Source: Microthrixaceae bacterium (GTDB lineage: Bacteria; Actinomycetota; Acidimicrobiia; Acidimicrobiales; Iamiaceae). Taken from it: DNA of 64,000 nucleotides. The stretch lies in contig JADJDU010000010.1 of the NCBI GenBank assembly GCA_016702505.1, forward strand, positions 62,001-126,000, written 5' to 3'. The translations under genes and the position numbers were made by a program. Shown one piece after another: positions 50,693 through 58,646 of the stretch; position 1 is the first letter of the stretch, and every line of letters starts with the position of its first letter. The notes beneath the pieces are model-generated. The model did not search any database. It was not told where the DNA came from and was given only the letters and a program-made list of their open reading frames with translations.

Positions 50693-53265
50693 CCGAAGTG
50701 CTGCTCCAGCGGACCGCCCATCGCCTCGGCCAGGGCCACGGTCACCCACATGCGCTCCAGGTGCTGGCTGACCACCTTGTCGCCCTGGCCGAGAGGGTGG
50801 TCTTCGACGAACGATGCGATCAGCGACGCCAGCGCCCGGTCGGTGACGGGACGAACGCCGTCGAGCAGACGGGGCACGGTGGTGGATGGGAAGCGGGCCG
50901 CGATCTCGTCCCAACGGTCCTCTACGAAGGCCCAGACCTGTTGATGAGCGTGGCGGTTCGACAAGGCCCGGCGCAGGATGAACGGCCCATCTTGGGTTCG
51001 GATCTCGTCGCTCAAGGTGAGAGCGGCCAGTTCCACAACCAGGTCAGGGTCGGCGCTGTCGGCCAGGGCCCCTTGGTGACGGAGACGGTCTTGTGGGGTG
51101 GTCGACGATTGGGCCCGGCGGCGCAGCTCGTTCCATGTGTCTCGGTTGGCGGTGGAGGCCATCACCCGCACCACGGCATCGGCCAGGTCTGGACCCAACG
51201 TGGGTGCTCCGCTCGGCGAACCCAGGAGGGCGAACCGCTCCCGGGCCAGGTCCAGCTGGGCCCGGTCCCGCCCGAACCGGGCCGAGGCATCGAACAACGT
51301 CGCCCGCCGAGCGGTGGTCCGTTCGGACTCGCCGGTCACCGGTTCGGGGCCGCTGGCCACAAGGGCGGGCGAGATCAGGCCCCGACAGAACGACGCGTAA
51401 CCGTTGGCGGCCGAGGATGGAACCAGTCGATCGAGCGAGCCCAGCACGCCGACCACTCGCTGACACACCGACAGATCGGGGTCCCCGGCCAGTGCTCTGA
51501 CCACGGTGAGAACCCGGTCCAACGAGCCCTGCCCCGACAGGAGCAAGGCCCACTCGTCCTCTACCAACCCGTAACGCTCCAGGGGTGACAAAGATGTGGC
51601 GGCGTGGGCGACCACCCGGTGGAGGTCGTGATCGGACAGTGCCACCCGATAGAAGCCGTGGCCACCGTGGTTGGCGACGATCCAATCGGGGGAACCGGGG
51701 AGATCCACGGTGGCCTCGTCGTCGAGCAGGACACGCTGAACGGTGTGTTGTGCTCCGGTGGCAGTGCGGACCAGGACCGGTACCTGGTGGCTGCTGACCG
51801 CGGGCGACCGTACCCCGCTGGCCGGATCGGCCCGGAACGAGAACATCTCCCGGTGCATGGACACCGTCGAGCCGTCGGTCTCGACGGTGACGACCGGGTG
51901 GCCGGCCTGGAAGATCCAGGAGTCCATCAGTTGCCGGACCGGTTCGCCGGACGATTCCTCTATGGCATCCCACAGATCGGTTGTGTCGGTGTTCCCGTAG
52001 GCGTGGGTGCGCAGGTAGTGGCGGATCCCGGCTTGGAAACGGTCCTCTCCCAGGTATTGCTGGAGCATCCGGACCACCGATGCGCCCTTCTCGTAGGTGA
52101 GGACGTCGAACATGGCCTCGGCGTCCTCAGCGGTGACCACCTCGTATTCGATGGGACGGGTCGAGGTGAGTGAGTCGGTGTCGAAGGCCATCGACCGGGC
52201 CGTCCCGAAATCGACCCAGCGCTCCCACTCGGGGCGGAAGGCATCGACGGTGAGGACCTCCATAAAGGTGGCGAAGGCCTCGTTCAGCCAGATGCCGTTC
52301 CACCAGTCCATCGTGACCAGGTCACCGAACCACATGTGGGCGAGTTCGTGGGCGATGACGTCGGCCACTCGCTGCTGTTCGGCCTGGGTGGCAGCCTCCG
52401 GGTCGACGAGCAGTGCCGTCTCCCTGAAGGTGATGCAGCCCAGGTTCTCCATCGCCCCGAAGGCGAAGTCGGGAATGGCGATCAGATCGACCTTGTCGCC
52501 GGGGTAGGCGATGCCGTACCAGTCGCTCAGGTAGCGCAGCGAGAAGCTCGCCACCTCGGCGGCGAACCCGGTCATTGCAGCGCGCCCGGGCGGGGCGATC
52601 ACCCGAAGCGGGACACCGTCCACCTCTGCGGTGGCCCCCACCTCGAGGGGGCCGACCACGAACGCCACCAGGTAGGTCGACATCTTGATGGTGCGGGCGA
52701 AGCTCACCGATATCCGCCCGTAGGGTAGGGATTGACGGGAGCACTCGGCTGCGTTGGACAGCACCAAGAGATCGTCGGCCACTTCCAACGTGATCGAAAA
52801 GGTGGCTTTGAACGCGGGTTCGTCCCAGCAGGGAAAGGCCCGCCGGGCATGGGTGGACTCGAACTGGGTGCAGGCCAGAGTGCGGGATCTGCCCTCGTGG
52901 TCGGTGAAGGTGGACCGATAGAAGCCAACCAGCTTGTCGTTGAGGATTCCTGAGAACTCGAGGTGCACCACCGCAGGTCCCAGATCCAAGTCGGTGTCGA
53001 GCGACAGAACGGCTTGTTCGGTGGTTTCGTCTAGGTGGACGATGGCGGCCAAGGACCGACCTGCCTGCTCGACGCGGGCTTGGGTGACCACCAGATCCAG
53101 GGCGTGGAGGTGAACTGTGGCCACCGGCTCGTGAACGTCGACCTCGATGCTCGCCGTACCCGAGAACGTGGCGTCGACCAGGTCGGGCGCGAGCGTGAGG
53201 TCGTAGTGGCGGGGCGTGACTGTGGTTGGCAGCCGGTGGGAGCGGGGCTCGGCATCGACGGGCAC
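50689..53265 (-). CDS. pepN: Aminopeptidase N (M1 family)
   Basis: Zinc aminopeptidase that trims N-terminal residues from peptides in the cytoplasm. 858 residues, the usual actinobacterial length. GAMEN substrate motif (270-274), zinc motif HELAH (306-310) with third ligand Glu329 in NEAF, and a large C-terminal helical domain. GTG 53265 has GAGGAG upstream at good spacing, and a TAGCCT box lies about 35 nt further up. First gene of a run with the metallophosphoesterase and perhaps the diguanylate cyclase. Divergent from the glucosaminidase gene. Confidence 0.95.
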   Translation of the reverse strand: MPVDAEPRSHRLPTTVTPRHYDLTLAPDLVDATFSGTASIEVDVHEPVATVHLHALDLVVTQARVEQAGRSLAAIVHLDETTEQAVLSLDTDLDLGPAVVHLEFSGILNDKLVGFYRSTFTDHEGRSRTLACTQFESTHARRAFPCWDEPAFKATFSITLEVADDLLVLSNAAECSRQSLPYGRISVSFARTIKMSTYLVAFVVGPLEVGATAEVDGVPLRVIAPPGRAAMTGFAAEVASFSLRYLSDWYGIAYPGDKVDLIAIPDFAFGAMENLGCITFRETALLVDPEAATQAEQQRVADVIAHELAHMWFGDLVTMDWWNGIWLNEAFATFMEVLTVDAFRPEWERWVDFGTARSMAFDTDSLTSTRPIEYEVVTAEDAEAMFDVLTYEKGASVVRMLQQYLGEDRFQAGIRHYLRTHAYGNTDTTDLWDAIEESSGEPVRQLMDSWIFQAGHPVVTVETDGSTVSMHREMFSFRADPASGVRSPAVSSHQVPVLVRTATGAQHTVQRVLLDDEATVDLPGSPDWIVANHGGHGFYRVALSDHDLHRVVAHAATSLSPLERYGLVEDEWALLLSGQGSLDRVLTVVRALAGDPDLSVCQRVVGVLGSLDRLVPSSAANGYASFCRGLISPALVASGPEPVTGESERTTARRATLFDASARFGRDRAQLDLARERFALLGSPSGAPTLGPDLADAVVRVMASTANRDTWNELRRRAQSSTTPQDRLRHQGALADSADPDLVVELAALTLSDEIRTQDGPFILRRALSNRHAHQQVWAFVEDRWDEIAARFPSTTVPRLLDGVRPVTDRALASLIASFVEDHPLGQGDKVVSQHLERMWVTVALAEAMGGPLEQHFG

Positions 53266-53344
53266 GGGATCTCCTCGGTCGGCGAAGTTCTGAGGCTACC
53301 GGGGGTGACCAACGGTGAGCGGTACGATCGTCCTCCCTCCGACC

Positions 53345-54718
53345 ATGACTCCCGAAGCTTCTGTGAGCACCCCTGCCGGTTGCCGCCGCGCCCTCCCCGG
53401 GGGTGCTGTCGCGCCCGGAAGGCTGACCGTCATGGTGGCTGTGGGGCTGGTGGTGGCAATCGCGGCGGCGGCGCTGTCGTGGTCGCCCGCCGCGCTCGCC
53501 CAGCGGCGCAGCGAGCTGACCGACCCCGAGAAGCGTGAGATCCTCGACGACACCTTGGAGCGGGCCCCGCGGGCGCCGGCGTCGCCCGATGACCCGTTCC
53601 ACGCCGTGCACGTGCATGAACAGGAACGAGACGAGGCCGCGGTCGACCGCCTCAACGCCGCCCAGTTCTTGGAGGCGGCCAACGTTCAGGCCTTCAACGC
53701 CGGTCTGGCCCAGACCAAAGCCCAAGAGGTCTCAGACGAAGCCGAGGTCCGCATGGCCCGAGCTCGCCGGGAACTGGAGGCCGAGCGGAAGCGCCTATCG
53801 GACCTGACGATCCGGGCGTTCGTGAGCGGCGGCACCGTGGGGGTCGAGGAGTATCGGGCCTATGTGAGCGGTGACACCACCGATCTCGAAGGTGGACGAC
53901 AGCTCATGTTCAGCCACGTCCTGGCCCGCCAGGAGCGAGTCACTGACCAAGCCCGCCGCTCGCTGGGTAAGGCCCGGGCCGCAGCCGAGGAGGCCCGCAC
54001 CACCCTGACGGTCGCCACCATCTTCGCCACCGACAGGATGCAGAACGCGCAGCGGATCGGTCTCATGGCCCAGACCGCGGCCGAACGTCACGAGAAGGCC
54101 ATCGTCGAGGTCGCTACGGCGAAGGATCGCCTGCGGGCTGCGGGTCGTCGGGGCGCCGGTCTGGTACCCGAGAACACCCCGCTGATCGGCATCCCCCGCC
54201 TCAGCGCCGAGGACCTGGCCGGCTGGTTCCGACGGTCGGCGTTCCGGCCCCGAGTTTCCACCCCGGTGGAGGACTTCGCCCGCTGGTTCATCGAGGAAGG
54301 TCAGGCCGAGGGCATCAGGGGAGACATCGCCTTCGCTCAGGCGGTGTTGGAGACCGGCGGGTTCGCCAACAACGACAGCGTGTTGGCGAACAACTTCTCG
54401 GGTATCGGCCACTGCGACACGTGCGAATCGGGTTGGCGGTTCCCGTCACCCCAAATGGGGGTCCGGGCCCAGATACAGCTCCTCAAGTCCTACGCCATCG
54501 CGTCTCCCACCTATGTGAACCCCAAGGTCGATTCGCGTCTTCGGGGTCCGGCCGGGTGTTGCCCGACCTGGATAGACCTGACCACGGTGTGGGCCACCGA
54601 CCCCACCTACGGGCCCAAGGTGATGCTGATCTACAGCGACATCGTCGCCTTCGCTCTGGCTCGGCGAGGCGCGGGGCAGGGATTCGACGACCCCCGACCC
54701 CCGATCCCGATGAGGTGA
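53345..54718 (+). CDS. Secreted coiled-coil glucosaminidase
   Basis: Exported peptidoglycan hydrolase of about 457 residues: N-terminal membrane/signal segment (MVAVGLVVAIAAAALSWSPAALA), a long coiled coil (about 60-250, with LEAERKRLSDLTIRAF), then a glucosaminidase domain of the FlgJ/LytG type (about 285-440) with catalytic Glu in FAQAVLETGGFANND, NNFSGIG and AQIQLLKSYA. Two Cys pairs (HCDTCESG and GCCPTW) may form disulfides. The coiled-coil plus hydrolase layout recalls RipA/CwlO-type division hydrolases. ATG 53345 chosen; GTG 53315 is also in frame. Confidence 0.85.
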   Translation: MTPEASVSTPAGCRRALPGGAVAPGRLTVMVAVGLVVAIAAAALSWSPAALAQRRSELTDPEKREILDDTLERAPRAPASPDDPFHAVHVHEQERDEAAVDRLNAAQFLEAANVQAFNAGLAQTKAQEVSDEAEVRMARARRELEAERKRLSDLTIRAFVSGGTVGVEEYRAYVSGDTTDLEGGRQLMFSHVLARQERVTDQARRSLGKARAAAEEARTTLTVATIFATDRMQNAQRIGLMAQTAAERHEKAIVEVATAKDRLRAAGRRGAGLVPENTPLIGIPRLSAEDLAGWFRRSAFRPRVSTPVEDFARWFIEEGQAEGIRGDIAFAQAVLETGGFANNDSVLANNFSGIGHCDTCESGWRFPSPQMGVRAQIQLLKSYAIASPTYVNPKVDSRLRGPAGCCPTWIDLTTVWATDPTYGPKVMLIYSDIVAFALARRGAGQGFDDPRPPIPMR

Positions 54719-54779
54719 TGATCGGAGCGCGGGCCGAGCCGGTGGGAGCAGCCCCGACCGGGTCGTTACCCTCGGTGTC

Positions 54780-55229
54780 GTGATCTGGGTGTTCGCGCTG
54801 ATCGGGTTGGTGGCGGTGGTGATCATCGCGCTGGTGGTCGTGGGAGGAGAGACTGCACGCCTGGCTGGCGTGGCCCGACCGGCGGTGTTCGACCTGGGCG
54901 AGGCCGTCGACTTCATCGCCGACCGCCTGCCTGGCGACGTTCAGGCTCGCCTCACCCACGATGACGTCCGTTGGGTGCTCCTGGCCGACGCCGACCTGCT
55001 CGAGGCCTCCACGGCCGGACCGGCCGAACGTCGCTATCCGTGGAGTCGTCGGCCCGACCAGTCCGGAGACGAGCCCGATGCCATCGTCGAAGAGGAATTG
55101 GCGGTGGCCCGGATCCTGGAGCTGTCGGACAGCTCCGGTCGGGCTCTGCTCGACGAGGACATCGTGGCCGTGCTGAACGTTCGTCTCGACTACCTGGCCG
55201 CCATCGGCGCCGTCGGCCCCCAGGCCTGA
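54780..55229 (+). CDS. Membrane-anchored small protein of unknown function
   Basis: A 149-residue protein with one N-terminal membrane segment (residues 2-22, IWVFALIGLVAVVIIALVVVG) and an acidic helical cytoplasmic part (DLGEAVDFIADRLPGDVQARLTHDDVRWVL, then DAIVEEELAVARILEL). I do not recognise a family. The GTG lies 7 nt after TACCCT, consistent with leaderless initiation. Same direction as the glucosaminidase gene, 61 nt after its stop. Confidence 0.75.
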   Translation: MIWVFALIGLVAVVIIALVVVGGETARLAGVARPAVFDLGEAVDFIADRLPGDVQARLTHDDVRWVLLADADLLEASTAGPAERRYPWSRRPDQSGDEPDAIVEEELAVARILELSDSSGRALLDEDIVAVLNVRLDYLAAIGAVGPQA

Positions 55230-55314
55230 CGCTCGAGCAGTGGTGGCTCGGCCAACCTCAGCGTTTCGAGTCGAGGGTTCCATTGGCACCTCGTTCTTCG
55301 CGTAGGTTCAGGGC

Positions 55315-55527
55315 ATGACGCGCCCTACCCGCTTCGAGCACAACCAGTACGTCGGAGACAAGCGCACCCAGATCGTGCACGACCTGGATCGATGCTCGGC
55401 CGACGTCATCGACGAACTGATGGAGGCGGGGACCTACCTCTCATTCGGGCCCGACACCCTGGTGGAGGCAGCGAACCGGTGCTACAAGCCGCACGGGGCC
55501 TGCTGCGCCAGCGGCGGCCAGGACTGA
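55315..55527 (+). CDS. Small Cys-containing protein of unknown function
   Basis: A 70-residue soluble protein with cysteines at 27, 56, 63 and 64, the last three in a C-terminal NRCYKPHGACC cluster that could bind metal. The start is well supported by TAGGTT 6 nt before the ATG. No family is recognised. It lies alone between a membrane protein gene and a hydrolase gene. Confidence 0.7.
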   Translation: MTRPTRFEHNQYVGDKRTQIVHDLDRCSADVIDELMEAGTYLSFGPDTLVEAANRCYKPHGACCASGGQD

Positions 55528-55553
55528 CCAACAGATCGTCTCGCTGATCTCCG

Positions 55554-56318
55554 GTGGAACTTCTGGTCGAGTCCGGAGGGGAGCGGCTGGTCGGCTATCA
55601 CGTCGACCCACCGGTCAGCGATGGTGACCCGCCGACCCTGGTGGTGTGTCACGGCTACCCGTCGGGGATGGTCGGCTCAGGGGCGCTCGGTCGGTCGTAT
55701 CCGGCGCTGGCCGACCGGATAGCCAACGAGGGTTGGCGGGTGCTCACCTTCACCTTCCGGGGTTGCGGAGCTTCGTCAGGCGACTTCTCCTTGGGTGGCT
55801 GGCTCGATGACGTCCTAGCGGTGGCCGAGACCGCTCGGACGCTTGCCCCCAACCGGGGAGTGTGGCTGGCCGGATTTGGTACCGGGGGTGGCCTTTGCGT
55901 GGCCGCGGCCGCTCGCAGGCCGGAGATCCGGGGGGTGGCCGTCCTCGGGTCGCCCGCCGATTTCGGTGATTGGGCATCTCATCCCAAGCGTCTCCTTCGT
56001 CACGCCCGTGAGGTGGGGGTGATAACCCGGCCCGATTTCCCGCCCAGCCTCGATGCCTGGACCCGCGAGCTACGTGACATCAAACCGGTGGACGACGCCG
56101 CTCGCATGGGTGGGCGACCCCTGCTGGTGCTCCACGGGTCAGATGACGAGTCGGTACCGTCCTTCGATGCCCGGGTGCTCGGAGATGCCCACGGTCACGC
56201 TGAGCTCCGGATCGTGGCTGGAGCAGCCCACGACCTGCGCCATGACCCCCGGGCGGTCGCAGTCCTGTTGGGTTGGCTCGACCGCCAACGCCACGAAACC
56301 GCGGCCGATGCCGGTTGA
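55554..56318 (+). CDS. Alpha/beta-hydrolase-fold protein with altered nucleophile
   Basis: A 254-residue alpha/beta-hydrolase fold protein: VVCHGYPSGMVGSG oxyanion region, FRGCGASSG, the nucleophile elbow, LLVLHGSDDESVP with the acid residue, and GAAHDLRHDP with the likely His. The elbow reads GFGTG, with Gly at the nucleophile position (residue 109) where Ser, Cys or Asp is expected. It may be a non-catalytic relative or use another residue. GTG start at 55554, 26 nt after the small Cys-containing gene. Confidence 0.78.
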   Translation: MELLVESGGERLVGYHVDPPVSDGDPPTLVVCHGYPSGMVGSGALGRSYPALADRIANEGWRVLTFTFRGCGASSGDFSLGGWLDDVLAVAETARTLAPNRGVWLAGFGTGGGLCVAAAARRPEIRGVAVLGSPADFGDWASHPKRLLRHAREVGVITRPDFPPSLDAWTRELRDIKPVDDAARMGGRPLLVLHGSDDESVPSFDARVLGDAHGHAELRIVAGAAHDLRHDPRAVAVLLGWLDRQRHETAADAG

Positions 56319-56369
56319 GGACCGGGCCGACGTGCCTGCCGATGGCGGCGCGCCTATGGTTTGCTGCTC

Positions 56370-56456
56370 ATGTCCCGGCCCGATTCGGCCGATGACCTAG
56401 GAGTCGCCGAGCGTCGCCGCCCGGCCCGCCGACCCGGAGGACCTGCAACCCAATGA
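56370..56456 (+). CDS. Small 28-residue ORF overlapping the next gene
   Basis: Short Arg/Pro-rich reading frame starting MSRPDSADDLGV and ending with a TGA that overlaps the next gene's ATG (ATGA). The ATG follows TATGGT by 9 nt, the leaderless pattern seen at many genes here. The downstream membrane protein gene has no clear ribosome binding site, so coupled translation through this leader peptide is plausible. Confidence 0.5.
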   Translation: MSRPDSADDLGVAERRRPARRPGGPATQ

Positions 56457-56917
56457 CCGGCCTACCGGGGCAGCAGAACACCGAAGAGACCGCCGACCTC
56501 TCGCTCATCGCTGAGCTGCGGGAGTTGGGAACCTTCGGACAGATGTGGACGGCCACGGTGGTGGTGTTCTGCATCGCCCGGGCTGTCGTGGTGTGGCCGG
56601 TACTCCAGAGCCACGGCGTGAACCCGTGGTGGTTCCTGGCCATAGATGTCGGCACCGCCCCGACCTACGGGATCGGACAAGCCATGGGCGTCAAGCTCAT
56701 GCGAGACGAGAACCGGCCCATGAGCAGCGCCCTGCCCTGGATCGCCATGCTGTTCGTCTCCTTCGTCGCTCCGTATGGGTACCTGCTGACATCGGCCGGG
56801 AAGCTCCCTGGCTACGTGGTGGCGGGAGTGATCGCCTGGATGGTGGTGTTCGGTGGGCTGGCCGCCTACCGCATGATGCGGGAGGTTCGGGTGCCCGAGG
56901 TCGAGCCCGCCATCTGA
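56453..56917 (+). CDS. Membrane protein of unknown function
   Basis: A 154-residue protein with a short cytoplasmic start (TADLSLIAELRELG) and four predicted membrane segments (WTATVVVFCIARAVVVWPVL, WFLAIDVGTAPTYGIG, WIAMLFVSFVAPYGYLL, YVVAGVIAWMVVFGGLAAY). No family recognised. It overlaps a 28-codon upstream frame by ATGA. Convergent with the HhH-GPD gene. Confidence 0.75.
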   Translation: MTGLPGQQNTEETADLSLIAELRELGTFGQMWTATVVVFCIARAVVVWPVLQSHGVNPWWFLAIDVGTAPTYGIGQAMGVKLMRDENRPMSSALPWIAMLFVSFVAPYGYLLTSAGKLPGYVVAGVIAWMVVFGGLAAYRMMREVRVPEVEPAI

Positions 56918-56930
56918 TTCCCGGCGGGGA

Positions 56931-57524
56931 TCACATCGAGAAGTCGGCCTTGGACCGCCCCGCCGCCTTCTGTGCCTTCTTCCAGGCCCGGACCTCGGCG
57001 AAGCGTTCCTTGGAGCTGACATCGGCGGCCGACCGGGGCTGATCGTCGCCGAACGGGGCGACAGCCTCGGCCCAGCCATCGGGTCGCTTACCGAAGCGCT
57101 TGGCCAGTAAGGCCACGAAGATCTTGGCCTTCTCCTCACCGAAGCCGGGGATCTCGCCGACCCGTCGGTAGAGCTCGGCTCCGTCGGTGACCCGAAACCA
57201 GATCTTTGCTGGATCCCCGCGATAGTGGTCGACCAGGTGCTGGCACACGGCGTGGGCTCGCCGGGCCATGGCCGCCGGGTAGCGGTGGAGGGCGGGCTTC
57301 TCACAGAACGCCGCCACCAGGTCCTCGGGATCCATCGCGGCGATGTCGGTGGCGTTGAACCGCTCCCCTAGGCGCTGGCTGAGGGTGAACGGCGCCCGAA
57401 ACGCCCATTCCATGGGGACCTGCTGGTCGAGCAACATGCCCAGAAGCAGGGCCAAGGGGTCCTCCACCAACAAGGCGTTGGCCTCGTCGTCGTTGGTGAT
57501 CGGGAAACGAACCTGGCTGGCCAT
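56931..57524 (-). CDS. HhH-GPD base-excision repair family protein
   Basis: A 197-residue protein of the actinobacterial HhH-GPD base excision group. The helix-hairpin-helix with VGEIPGFGEEKAKIFVALLAKRFG is clear, as is the upstream LLLGMLLDQQVPMEWAF block. The VDTHV segment with the catalytic Asp of endonuclease III, and the C-terminal Fe-S cysteines, are both absent, so activity must differ or be lost. The ATG lies 7 nt after TACCCT. Divergent from the molybdoenzyme operon. Confidence 0.82.
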   Translation of the reverse strand: MASQVRFPITNDDEANALLVEDPLALLLGMLLDQQVPMEWAFRAPFTLSQRLGERFNATDIAAMDPEDLVAAFCEKPALHRYPAAMARRAHAVCQHLVDHYRGDPAKIWFRVTDGAELYRRVGEIPGFGEEKAKIFVALLAKRFGKRPDGWAEAVAPFGDDQPRSAADVSSKERFAEVRAWKKAQKAAGRSKADFSM

Positions 57525-57611
57525 GGCCTGGAGGGTACCGGTTGTCGATCCGGCCAGGTCACGGTCCTACACTCGCCTCAGCCGGCAGTGAGCCGAATGA
57601 GAGGTGGTTCT

Positions 57612-58646
57612 GTGGCTACCAACCAGGCATTGGATCGTAGAGCTACCAGTTGGGGGCTGGTGGCGGTGGCGATCGTGGTGGCCATCACCTTCTTGGGCAG
57701 CGGTCAGCTCGCCTGGTTCGACGCTGCCCTGGTCGGCTACCTGTTCGGCACGGTGTTCGCGGTGTTCGGGGTGGTGTACCGCTACATCGTGTGGACCCGT
57801 CGTCCCCCCACCGCCATGTTGAACCGCCGGGGGTGGGATGCGTTCCGGGCGTCCAAGGCCCGCAACCTGGTTGCCCTGCCTTCGCTGGTGGGGACCCAGC
57901 TCATCGCCCAGACCTTCATCTACCGTCGATCGAAGGCCCGGTGGCTGGCCCACCAACTGGTGTTCTGGGGTTGCATCCTGGCCGCCATGATCACCTTCCC
58001 CCTGACCCTAGGCCTGTTGCACTTCGAGAGCGTGGGTCAGGACGCGGACCGCTACAAGGTGTTCGTCTCTGGATTCGGCACCGCCTCGTTCAACGCCGAC
58101 ACCATCATCGGTTGGACCATCTTCCACGGCCTCGACATCGCCGCCGTGCTGGTGCTCGCCGGGGTCTTCATCTTCCTGCGGCGCCGCCTCAGCGACCCCG
58201 GCGCGCTCGCCGTGGAACGGGGCGGCGACTTCTTGGTGCTGGCCGGCCTCTTCGCCGTCTCGGTGACCGGGCTGTTCCTGACCGTGTCGAGCATGTGGCT
58301 CCACGGCCAGTTCTATTCGGCCCTCAACACCCTGCACGCCCTGACCGTGATCCTCGGTCTGATGTACCTGCCGTTCGGCAAGCTGTTCCACATCTTCCAG
58401 AGACCGGGGAACCTGGGCGTTGCCTACTACCGCCAGGCCAACGAAACGGGTGAAGCCGCAACCTGTCGACGCTGCGGTGAGGGGTTTGCCAGCACCCAGC
58501 AGATCGCCGACCTCCAAGAGGTCCTGCCCCAGGTCGGGTTCGACTACGGGATCGACGGTGGGGGCAACTACCAGGACACTTGCCCGAAGTGTCGTAGAGC
58601 GAGCGTGACCCTGGCCCAGGTGGCCAGGGTGGGAGGTTTCGGCTGA
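57612..58646 (+). CDS. Membrane subunit of a molybdoenzyme complex, NarI-like with a metal ribbon
   Basis: A 344-residue integral membrane protein, first gene of a six-gene operon. It has about six segments with His at 114, 137, 172, 231, 242 and 260 as candidate haem b ligands, so it probably exchanges electrons with quinone, in the manner of NarI. The C-terminal cytoplasmic tail carries two CxxC pairs (C285/C288 and C324/C327), a rubredoxin- or zinc-ribbon-like site that could link to the soluble subunits. GTG 57612 is preferred because AGAGGTGG lies just upstream; TACACT (57568-57573) is a possible -10. NarI relationship is by layout, not strong sequence identity. Confidence 0.7.
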   Translation: MATNQALDRRATSWGLVAVAIVVAITFLGSGQLAWFDAALVGYLFGTVFAVFGVVYRYIVWTRRPPTAMLNRRGWDAFRASKARNLVALPSLVGTQLIAQTFIYRRSKARWLAHQLVFWGCILAAMITFPLTLGLLHFESVGQDADRYKVFVSGFGTASFNADTIIGWTIFHGLDIAAVLVLAGVFIFLRRRLSDPGALAVERGGDFLVLAGLFAVSVTGLFLTVSSMWLHGQFYSALNTLHALTVILGLMYLPFGKLFHIFQRPGNLGVAYYRQANETGEAATCRRCGEGFASTQQIADLQEVLPQVGFDYGIDGGGNYQDTCPKCRRASVTLAQVARVGGFG

